Below, piece after piece: positions 55,213-64,000 of a stretch of DNA of 64,000 bases; the first letter of the stretch is position 1; each line of letters begins with the position of its first letter. The notes under the pieces are model-generated. The model was not told the origin of the DNA. It did no database searches and was given only the letters and a program-made list of their open reading frames with translations. Location of the stretch: positions 1,236,467 through 1,300,466 of the forward strand of contig KZ627161.1 in assembly GCA_002917775.1 (NCBI GenBank), written 5' to 3'. The position numbers were made by a program, and so were the translations under genes. This stretch comes from Glaciozyma antarctica PI12 (lineage: Eukaryota > Basidiomycota > Microbotryomycetes > Kriegeriales > Camptobasidiaceae).

Positions 55213-57223
55213 ATGCTCAACCGCGCTGCACGTCAGCTACGCCGTGCGCCTCGCACCCTCCCCTCCAGCCCCCGACTCTCCCTCCTCAACGCCGCCTCCC
55301 ACCCCGCTCCTCCTTCGACCCCTCTTCGCGCCCCTCACGCCCACCACTTCAGCTCTTCAGCAGCACGAGCAGGAAGCCACGTTCCTCCACGTGGGGACTA
55401 CAAGAAGCTCACCGCCGCCGACGTCGCTGCCTTCCGGTCCTTCCTCTCCTCCCCTTCCTCGATAATCACGACGATCGAGTCTCCAGACGGAGCATGGGCG
55501 GTCTCGACAAGCGACGACCTCGTAGCGTACAACCAGGACTGGATGCAGAAGTACAGCGGCACCTCACCGATCCTGCTCAAGCCCAAGACGACGGAGGAGG
55601 TCTCCAAGATCATGAAGTACTGCTACGAGGAGCGGATCGCGGTCGTGCCGCAGGGAGGCAACACGGGCTTGGTGGGAGGGAGCACACCGGTGTATGATGA
55701 GCTCATCTTGAGCACCGAGGGCATGAAGGAGATCCGCCACTTTGATGAGGTCTCGGGTGAGCAGCTTCGTCTCGGTGGGGCGTAACAGCACGAGCTGACT
55801 CTTTCTCAGGCATCCTCACTTCCGACGGTGGAGCTATTCTCGAGGTCCTCTCCAACTACCTCGCTCCCAAGGGCTACATGATGCCGCTCGATCTCGGCGC
55901 GAAGGGCTCGTGCCACATCGCCGGCAACCTCTCGACGAACGCAGGAGGACTTCGACTGCTGCGCTACGGGAGTCTGCATGGGACGGTGCTGGGAATCGAG
56001 GCTGTGCTTGCGGATGGGAAGGGGACGGTGTTGTCGGTTGGGATGCCTGGAGGGAGGGCCGGAGCACTGCGGAAGGACAACACGGGTGCGTCTTGCGGCT
56101 GCCTCAATGTTGGCTGGGCTCGAGGTGCTGATTCATGGCGCAGGTTACGATCTTAAGCAGCTCTTCATCGGCGCGGAGGGAACTCTCGGTATCATCACGG
56201 GTGTTTCGATTTTGACTCCTCGACTACCGACCGTGAGGCGTTTCTCCTGCGAAATGACGTGCACTGCTCACGCTCGCGTCTCCTCCAGGCTGTCAACGTT
56301 GCCGTTTTGTGCGTTCCCGACTTTGAGGGAGTCCGGCGCGTCTTCAAGGAGACTCGCATCGCTCTCGGCGAGATCCTCTCGGCCTTCGAATTCTTCGATC
56401 AGGAGGGACTCGACCTCGTTCTCGCCCACACGGGTCAGAAGGCTCCCTTTGAGGGTGAGCCTGCGGGTGGCAGGGCTTTCTACGTCCTTCTCGAGACGAG
56501 CGGCAGCAACAAGGATCACGACGACGAGGTGAGCACCGCTTCGAGCTCAGAACCGCCTTCACCATGCTGACCTCCTCCACTCGCAGAAACTTGGCGGCCT
56601 CCTCGAGCACCTCCTCGAATCCGAGATCGTCTCCGATGGCGTTCTCGCACAGGACGAGACGCAGGTCGCCTCGCTCTGGTCTCTCCGCGAGTCTCTCCCC
56701 GAAGCAGCAGGGAAGCTCGGCAAGGTGTACAAGTACGACCTGAGCATGCCCGTCAAGGACATGTACAGTCTTGTCGAGGAGGCGAGGGAGCGATTCAAGG
56801 CGCAGGGATTGGATACGGATGGGAGCATCAAGGCGACGGTTGGGTACGGGCATATTGGAGATGGTGCGTCGCTTGTCGTCTCTTGGAAGCTGCGCGGACT
56901 GACGAGGCTCGCAGGAAACCTTCACATCAACATCGTCGCAAGTCGGTGGGACGAGAAGATCGAGCAGGCTATCGAGCCTTGGATCTACGAGGCCACGGGT
57001 GCGTTTCTCTCCCTCCTCAACTCTCCCCCGCTCACTTCTTTCCACAACTTCAGCCGCCCGGAATGGCTCCATCTCCGCCGAGCACGGTCTTGGACTCATG
57101 AAGGCGCCCTACCTCAGTTACAGCAAGAGCGACGAGAGCATCGACGTGATGCGCGGGATTCGCGACTTGTTCGATCCTCGAGGAATCCTCTCGCCTTACA
57201 AGTACTTGCCCCCGAAGGTGTGA
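55213..57223 (+). CDS. DLD2: Mitochondrial D-2-hydroxyglutarate dehydrogenase
   Basis: FAD enzyme that oxidises D-2-hydroxyglutarate (some homologues D-lactate). The ATG at 55213 gives an Arg/Ser-rich presequence ([20 protein letters not shown]). FAD_binding_4 domain: [92 protein letters not shown]-terminal domain: [15 protein letters not shown] and [20 protein letters not shown], ending [13 protein letters not shown]. These blocks fit the D2HGDH/Dld2-Dld3 branch better than cytochrome-linked Dld1. Seven or so short introns; about 560 residues. The start lies only 127 nt after the F-box-like gene and the stop 75 nt from the convergent ligase gene. Confidence 0.92.
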
Positions 57224-57298
57224 TGTTGGAATACAGCGAGCGAGATATAGAATAGCACAATATATTGCGAGAGCGAGAGTGGCAGTCAAAGATACGCT

Positions 57299-59904
57299 CT
57301 AAAGCTTCGCACGAATCTTGTCCTCGTACTGCGAGCGGGATGGAACGTCAGCTAGCGCTAATACACGGTGTGCAGCTACTCACGACGTGAACGAGGTGTC
57401 CCTTGGTATCGTTGAGGAGTCGTCGCAGGATCTTGCCAGCAGGAGACTTTGGCACGGCCTCAATAATCATGACTCCTCCGCGCAGCCTGAAGAAGACGAA
57501 TGAGTGCGATTCAATGCACTGAGGAGAAAGGACTCACCACTTGTAAGGCGCGTGCTTCCCCTCGATATGCTTCCTCAGCTCATGAGCGAAATCGTGCGCC
57601 GCAGCTCCTCCCTCGAGGACGTTCTTGTCGAACGGGAACAACGAAAGCACGAGGATACTCAGTCGCGTGGTCGTCGTGATAGATCGAGGAGACGCCAGCG
57701 TCTTGCACGAGTGGAGAACTGCAGAGACCGTCTTCGAGCTCGGCGGGGCTGACTTGGAAGCTGGAGTTTAAGCGGAGGGTTAGCTCGTTAAGCAAGAAGG
57801 AGGAGAAGCTGACGTACCCCTTGACCTTGATAACTTCCTTGAGCCTATCAACGATGAAGAGGTTGCCGTGGATATCGAGCTTTCCGACGTCCTGACGAGA
57901 GAGTTCGTTAGATTTGGCCGAGTCGATAGGGAGAGGAGGAACGCACTCCGGTGTGGAACCATCCCTCATCGTCGAGCGATTCAGCGGTAGCCTCCTCGTT
58001 GTTTAAATAAGAGCGAAGGATGTAAGGGGCGCTGCGACGAGGCGTTAGAGACCGTCGCTCAGCGAGAAATCGCAAACGAACCGAATCAGAACCTCGCCTT
58101 GCTCTCCCACCGACACAGCTGCGAGAACAGTATGTCAGCACGAAGTTCCGAACGTCGCACGCACAACTCCACTCACTCTTCGCCGTTTCGACCGAAATGA
58201 TTCGCAGCTCAACGCCCTGGAACGCAACACCGGTACTGCCCAAGATCTGCTCCAGCTCGTCCCACGTCTGTGACATCTGGCCCGTCACGCCCAACGTCTC
58301 CGAAAGCCCGTAGCCCATCTTGACGAGGCATCCCAGGCGGTTGTAGACTTCGCGAATGATGCTGGTGCCGAGAGGAGCGCCGCCCGAAGTGCAGGCTTTG
58401 ACGGAGGAGAGATCGAAGCCTTCGACTGCGACGAGGGTTAGCGAGGTATCTTTTGGGAGGGAGGACGGAGCGTACCGAGAGGGGATTTCGCGAATAGGAC
58501 GGCGACGGGAGGGGCGATGTGGAGGTGCGTGGCGCGAGTCTCTTGGGCGATGCGAAGGTATTGCTGGGGGTCGAACTGAGGAGGGCTTATTAGCGTTCGT
58601 AGTCTTGTGGAAGAGAGGAGGATCGAGGCCGACCTTCGAGACGATGGTCACGGTTGCGGAGAAGGAAGGTGCGATCATGAGGTTGTTGGCCCAGCCGAAA
58701 ATGTGGTAGAACGGAGGAAGGCCAATCAATCCTGCGAAGAAACAAGTGTGAGTTCATCGAAACGTCGAGCGGAAGTCGCTTCGAGCGGCTGCTAAAATCA
58801 CACAGCTATGATGCGAAGTAACACTCACGCTCGTTCTCCTTCAATCCCGAACCATGCCAGCAAGCAATGAGAGCGCTTCCCAATGCCTTGTGCGAGAGGA
58901 TCACGCCCTTTGACTTCCCGCTCGTACCGGACGACCAGAAGATGATAGCCGCACGCAGGTCGTCCTCGCCAGACGCGTACTGCGGTACCGTAAATGGCGC
59001 CGGCTTCGCAGGGAGAAGGACTTTCCAGCTCTGCACCTTCCAGCCGTTGATTACGCTCGAAGGAGCCTGGTTGAACGTCGCTGCCGAGGCGCCGTAATCG
59101 TCCGAATCCGGGTCGACGAGGAAGACGTTCCCGCGCGTCGCGTAGCCTAGGCGAAGCTGGACGTCGGGAGTGAGAGAGGAGAAGGCGGCTTGGAAGTTGT
59201 CGAGTCCTGAGCGGGTGGTGATGATTACGGTGGGCTCGGACTTGGTGAGGATGTGCGCGATTTCGCTGGCGGTGAGAGCGGGGTTGGCGCCGGTGAACTG
59301 CGGTGGGAATCGTTGTTTAGATCTTGTTTTTTGAAACGCAGGAGTGAGGGACTCACGGTCAAACCGGAAGCGAGAACTCCGTACGCGAGGACGCAGAATT
59401 GGAGGCAATTGGGGAGATGGAGGAGGACGAGAGGGGAGACAACGGCGCCTCGGTTGATGGACATGTCAGAGGTTGCGATGGGTGTGGGACGAAGAGCCAG
59501 AGGTCCGTTGATGAGAGTAGAGGCGACGGCGAGAGCGTCGGACCTCAGCTTGCCCCAGGACAGCTGTGCGCCTGCGACGTGATTCTCGTCAGCTTTGTTC
59601 AAAAGCTCTGCAGTTCCTCTCACGCACCAGTGGTTCCATCCACGAAGACTGGCTTGCTCAACGGGATCTTTCCGACGAGGTGGTGGTTGCGCAAGTGCTT
59701 GGGCGCGTTGAGAGTCGACGGTGCGTCCGGAGCGAACGGGTTGCTGAACACGAACTGCAGGAGCGCGGTCAGCTCTCGTTCCCACCCTCGGCTGCTGCCA
59801 CAGCTGATACGCACCTCGAAAACGTTCCCAGACGAGGTGGGGAGAGCTTCCGACGAAACGTAGGCAGGCAGGCTCACGCCGGCGACTTCTGGTAGAGGTT
59901 CCAT
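57299..59904 (-). CDS. Peroxisomal acyl-CoA ligase, 4-coumarate-CoA ligase-like
   Basis: AMP-forming enzyme that activates a carboxylic acid to its CoA ester. The ATG at 59904 reads MEPLPEVAGVSLPAYVSSEA. Adenylation motifs in order: WSSGTSGKSKGVILSH (P-loop, about 58.9 kb), LPPFYHIFGW, GYGLSETLG (about 58.3 kb), DDEGWFHTGD, VDRLKEVIKVKG and VPKSPAGKILRR (C-terminal catalytic Lys, about 57.43 kb). The last exon, YEDKIRAKL, ends in AKL, a peroxisomal targeting signal type 1. Substrate cannot be read from sequence; 4CL-like fungal enzymes act on phenylpropanoid, fatty or other acids. At least ten introns. It shares a 158-nt promoter with the thioesterase gene, suggesting linked acyl-CoA metabolism (inference). 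Confidence 0.92.
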
Positions 59905-60062
59905 CGCGCTAAATCTGGCGACCGTCTGTGGTAGGAGCAGAGACGAGAGCGTTGCGCAAGGAAGATGAACAAACCCCACGCATCGATCGCAGCAATGGAT
60001 TCCCCGCGCCCCCCCGAGGCTAATCTGTCTTGCGACGAGATTTCCCCGGTCTCCCTCAGCCA

Positions 60063-60936
60063 ATGCCGGCTTTCTCCAACTTGACGCAGGCTGCACGCTG
60101 CCTAAGGCCTTCACTCAGGCCCTACTCTACGGTCCCTCACGGAGCAGCCCGCCCTGACGAGTACCATGCCGCCCGAGCGGAAGGAGGTGCGTTCATGGCG
60201 AATGAGGGATGGGATGTAGCCAGCCTGCACGAACAACCTATCGTACGTGGCCCCTCTACGTTCTCTATACCGCTGCTGACCCCTTGTTGCAGGTCTGGGG
60301 AGACCTAGAGTGAGCAGCTTCGGTCTCCCGGCCTCCTGCCCGCGTCCTCGCTGCTCAACGACCTGAACAGCTCCTTCGCGCACGTCAATAATGCCCGCTA
60401 CATCACCTTCTTCGAGACGGGTCGGATGGCGTTCGTCAGGTCTCTGCTCCCTGAGCTGCCGGAGGGTTCGGAGCGGTGGTTGGTGCAGGGAAAGCCTGGA
60501 GGAGCTGGAGTGATCTTGGGGCACATCTCCGCGCGGTATCAAGGCGAGTTAGAAGGTGGAGTGAGGAGTACGAGAGCTGATGAGGTCAACGCAGCGAGCG
60601 GTCGTGTACCCTGACCATCTCCTTGTCGCTCACCGTCCCACCGCTGTGTTAAAGGACCGCTTCCTGCTGGAGCACATCTGCTGGTCGTTTATGTCAGTCC
60701 CTGCTTTGTGATGTGCGTTTCCAGGCAGTGTGCTTACACGGACTCGCTGGACAGGGAGCGGCGGGTGGTGACGACAGGGGAATGCAGCATGGTCATGTTC
60801 GACTACGGCTTGAACAAGGTGAGCGTGTCCCAGCTTCAAGGCTGAGTACGCTCGCTGACCCTGCTCGTTGCAGAAAACGGACATGCCGAAAGAGATGGAG
60901 GTCGCGCTGAAGAAGCGGATGGGGAAGCTCTGTTAG
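60063..60936 (+). CDS. Hotdog-fold acyl-CoA thioesterase-like protein
   Basis: The ATG at 60063 gives MPAFSNLTQAARCLRPSLRP and YSTVPHG, a likely mitochondrial presequence. Splicing 60310-60370 yields VWGDLDSFAHVNNARYITFF, the WGDxDxxxHVNN signature of YbgC/4HBT-type thioesterases including the catalytic Asp. Next come GVILGHISARYQ, VVYPDHLLVAHR and LLEHICWSFM. A 62-nt intron (about 60.69-60.75 kb) then gives ERRVVTTGECSMVMFDYGL and KKTDMPKEMEVALKKRM. The third intron begins with GC (AAG|GCGAGT, 60544). To hold frame it must end at a GAG at 60598, or one base is extra. Substrate unknown. Divergent from the acyl-CoA ligase. Confidence 0.8.
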
Positions 60937-61301
60937 ACGATACGCGCGGATGGAACTAGACTCACCACTCAACGGACCAATCGTGCGCGTGCGGAAAGCT
61001 CCTTGACTACACGAACGCTTCTGGTACTTGCATGATCTGGAAGCGGGGAGGAGCCTGGAGGCGAGCGAAGTGGCGAGCGAGGAACGAGAGGGAGAGTACC
61101 TCGCTCTCGCTTCCGATATCAAACTTTGCTCGTTGCAGACCTCCTCAGAGCTCTCAGCACCTCCTCACTGCTTCCAAGTCTCCTGCGAAGAGAAGGATAA
61201 ATTGAGAGCGCCGAGACAGGGGACCGCTGGCATACATTCGTCTCCCCTTTCCTCCCATTCGTCCTGACCCCGTTCAATCCCTACCGGTGGTCGCCAGCAG
61301 C
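60937..61301. other. Intergenic, no gene seen
   Basis: 365 nt between two plus-strand genes; the downstream half should be the NRDE-2 promoter and leader. No coding signal on either strand. Confidence 0.5.
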
Positions 61302-64000
61302 ATGGCACCCGCTCCGCTATCCTTCTCCTCCTTCCCTGACTTGGCCCCCAAGCCCCCGCCAAAGCCGAAACCCCCGCCGCCCTCTTTCGCCTCCTTCCCC
61401 TCCGCTTCAACCTCGACCTCGGAAGACCGTCCCTCCAAACGCGCCCGCGCCACCGCCTTCCTCGACGAGCTCAGTAGCGAACTTTTATCCAGCACTGGTG
61501 GAAAGGAGAGTCGGTTGCATGGGCGGGAGAAGGAGCGGCGGAGAGAGAGGGAGCGCAGTGAGGAGCGGGAGGAGAGGAGGAGTAGTAAGAGCAAGGGCAA
61601 AGAGCAGGAACGGGAGCACCGGAAGAAGGAGAAGCGCAAGAGTAGGGAGAAGCGCGAGGAGGTGGGGAGTTTGGACCCGATGGGAAAGGGACGCGAGCTG
61701 GAAGCGGTGAGGGGAGAGTTTGGACAGGTGAGTCGGGGCGCCTGTAGAGGTCTATGGAGAGGAGCTGACACTTGTGGTGCAGTCGGAGAAGCCTTGGAAG
61801 CTCGTCAAGGTTCCGGCGGCGGAGTCGCGAGCTGTCGAGCCGCCGCCTGCACCTGTCACGGAAGCTCGCTTGTTCTACGTCGACAAGAGAGGGGACGACT
61901 TCAACATTCGCTACGAGGGCTTGCACAAGGGAGATATTCCGAGGTACCGACGGCTTGGAGGTGCGTCTTTCTGGCTTGCGAGATGAAGGACGAAGCTCAC
62001 GCGCCGCGCAGGGGGACGTGTCGTCGGATTCAACTCTGGGCTACGCATTACGAAGGAGACCGCCTACTCGGGTCGTGGACTTGAAGTGGGACCGAACACG
62101 CAGTATCGGGTGCGTTCATTCGAGCGAGATGGCACGGCAAGCTGAACTAACTCGCAACCTCCCCCAGACTCCCCGCTACGTCGACCCTCGCTCAGTCCTC
62201 CACACAACCGACAAGCATGCCAAACGTCTCATGCTCACCTCCCGCCGCGCCGCCCTCGCTCTCGGCAAATCCTCCGACCCGTCCTCCCTCTCCGACCCCT
62301 TCCTCGCCTCCTCCCTCGACCCCACTCGCTTCGTCCCATTCGAGTCCGAGCAATCCGTCCCCGACAAGCTCGCCCAGCTCGAATTCGAAGAAGGGACGGA
62401 CTACCGCTCCATCGCCGGCCTCGTCAAGCCTGCGGACCTCGAGCCAGCAGACGAATCGGAGGAAGACGACCTCTTCGGTGGCGCGGGGATCACGGGCGGA
62501 GAGTCGCAGGACGACTACCTCAAGCGACGGAACCTCGAGCTCGATCGGGCCCTGCGCGAATCGCCCAAGAACGTCGACCTCTGGCTCGAATTCGTCGATT
62601 TCCAGGACGAGGTCGCCTTGACTAGCTTCATGGGCGGTTCGGCGAAGCGCGCTCTGAGCAAGGTCGAACGCACGAGCACTTCCGAGATCAAGCTTTCCAT
62701 CTTGGATCGCGCACTCGCCGTCGCGGGGAACCAGGATTCCGAGGCGCTCCTCCTCGCGTACCTCCGCGCGGCGTCGGACGTTTGGGATCCGAAGAAGGTC
62801 CTCTATCGTTGGGGAGAGACGCTGAGGAGTCATCCGAAGCTTACGGGCTTGTGGATCGAGTACGTCTCGTGGAGGCAGACCAGTTGGGCCAACTTTGGAG
62901 TGCGAGAGGTCGTAGAGGTGTTTGAGGAGAGCTTTAAGGTGCTGGTAGCGGCGGCGGAGAAGGAGAAGGTGGGATCGAATGGTGAGTCCAGGGTTGGGAG
63001 ACTAGCTTTGGTACTGATTGTTTTTCGTGCTCGTGACGTTTTCTCTGCAGGTCGCGAAATGCTCGAAGGCAACTCGATCTACCTCTTCCTGCGATTGTGC
63101 TTGATGCTTCGTCAAGCCGGTGAGTGACTCTCCCACTTGATCAAAGCGACCCTCGAGCTCATTCCATGCGTCCGTAGGCTTCTCGGAACGAGCTCTCGCT
63201 GCTTTCCAAGCTCTCATTGAGCTCAACTATTTCCGGCCCGACAAGCATCTCGCCCCAGCATCTCACGAGCCCGAAAGCAAGTGGCGCGCGCGAACTCTCT
63301 CCTACCTCGAGACCTTTTGGGACTCTGAAGTACCTCGGATTGGCGAGACGGCCGCAAAAGGATGGAAGAACAGCTCCGACGAAGCCGAACCGACCTCCCT
63401 ACGTAAGCTCTAACCGTCAGCTCCCCTCATTCGACCCCCGAAGACCCTTTCGAGCGCTGGCTAGCGTCCGAGAATCTCACGGTAGCCTCGCAACCTCGTC
63501 CTGCGCGTGCAACGGATCCCGGCGTCGACGACGACATCGATCCCTTCCGCGTAGTCCTCTTCGACGACGTGCGCGACTTTCTCTTCATCTGCCACTCGCC
63601 CAACTCGAAGACCCAACTCATCTACGCCTTCCTCACCTTCCTCGGCCTCCCTTTCGTCCCTCCCGACTACCCTACCTCGAACCCTTTCTCAACCGACACC
63701 TTCATCCACACGGAGCTCGCTGAGCGTCCGTACCTACGCGAGAGGTTCTGGCCCAAGATGGTGGCGGCGAGCGTCCCGTTCGATACGGTTTCGGGAGAGG
63801 CGATGGAGCCGGAGAGGAGGAGCGCGCTGAGTGCGCCGTTTGAGGCGCCGTTTCATGCGACGCCGGTGACGGTGGATCTGCTGTTTGGGACGAAGCAGGG
63901 GTGGTTCTTGACGTTGGGGAAGGAGGATCTGAAGCATGTCGACGTCGATTTCGTCAGGTACGCCGCTACCGATCGCGTTCCTTTGAGCGCTGGCTGACTT
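61302..64000 (+). CDS. NRDE2: NRDE-2 homologue, 3' part beyond window
   Basis: Nuclear RNA-surveillance protein; animal NRDE2 binds the Mtr4 helicase and acts in RNA decay, splicing and, in worms, nuclear RNAi. The ATG at 61302 (MAPAPLSFSSFPDL) leads into a Lys/Arg/Glu/Ser-rich region (about 61.50-61.67 kb). The family core follows: PWKLVKVP, LFYVDKRGDDFNIRYEGLHK, GDIPRYRRLG. After several introns come TPRYVDPRSVLHTTDKHAKR, DDYLKRRNLELDRALRESPK and VDLWLEFVDFQD, the start of HAT-type helical repeats (KLTGLWIEYVSWRQ, LFLRLCLMLRQAG, ERALAAFQALIELNYF). The last exon seen ends at about 63957 with a GTACGC donor. The 3' exons lie outside the window. Confidence 0.9.

Noticed and set aside
1-64000. 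Transposons, LTR elements, CRISPR arrays, bacterial-style operons
   Set aside because: No reverse transcriptase, transposase, integrase or terminal repeats were seen, no spaced direct repeats, and genes are intron-rich with their own promoters.

Overview
This window is nuclear DNA from a GC-rich, intron-dense basidiomycete. The best fit is a red yeast of the Sporidiobolales (Rhodotorula/Rhodosporidium type). The evidence is a strong preference for C/G-ending codons, many introns of about 45-65 nt with GTGCG/GTACG/GTGAG donors and CTGAC/CTAAC-like branch sites, and a set of typical fungal genes: Cch1, Ncr1, fused Ura2, Erg25, Stm1 and a GEgh16-like protein. The clade is an inference, since no marker gene such as rRNA is present. 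I saw no rRNA, tRNA, CRISPR array, transposon or virus-derived element.

Layout. 1-5955 (-): the 5' three quarters of CCH1, divergent from an aspartyl aminopeptidase (6.1-8.1 kb, +). 8.8-13.8 kb (+): a KDM3-type JmjC protein with an altered iron-binding site, convergent with NPC1/NCR1 (13.9-18.9 kb, -). 20.1-27.7 kb (+): URA2, the CPSase/ATCase fusion. 28.3-29.1 kb (-): an ERV2-like sulfhydryl oxidase, divergent from GGPP synthase (29.2-30.7 kb, +). 31.1-35.9 kb (-): spartin/senescence-domain protein, an F-box-like protein and ERG25. 36.8-37.9 kb (-): CFIm25 (NUDT21), divergent from a small secreted cupin-like protein (38.2-38.9 kb, +). 39.6-41.5 kb (+): mitochondrial malonyl-CoA:ACP transacylase. 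42.7-44.6 kb (+): an unrecognised protein, convergent with a BRCT protein (44.9-46.5 kb, -). 47.1-48.5 kb (-): a GEgh16-like secreted protein, divergent from mitochondrial bL32 (49.1-49.6 kb, +). 50.5-55.1 kb (+): a DUF1770/Atg43-like membrane protein, an STM1-like ribosome factor and a second F-box-like protein. 55.2-57.2 kb (+): D-2-hydroxyglutarate dehydrogenase, convergent with a peroxisomal acyl-CoA ligase (57.3-59.9 kb, -). That ligase shares a 158-nt promoter with a hotdog thioesterase (60.1-60.9 kb, +). 61.3-64.0 kb (+): the 5' part of an NRDE-2 homologue.

Most genes are unlinked housekeeping functions. Loose themes are sterol/isoprenoid and lipid handling (NCR1, GGPP synthase, ERG25, spartin, malonyl transacylase, acyl-CoA ligase plus thioesterase) and RNA/chromatin control (JmjC protein, CFIm25, NRDE-2). 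The points most worth a second look are the Epe1-like H-x-E...Y site of the JmjC protein, a predicted 2-nt micro-exon that completes this motif, an F-box gene whose start codon seems to be assembled by splicing (A|TG), a BRCT protein with SUMO-interaction-like motifs, and apparent one-base frame breaks in several otherwise intact genes. The last of these may reflect consensus errors.
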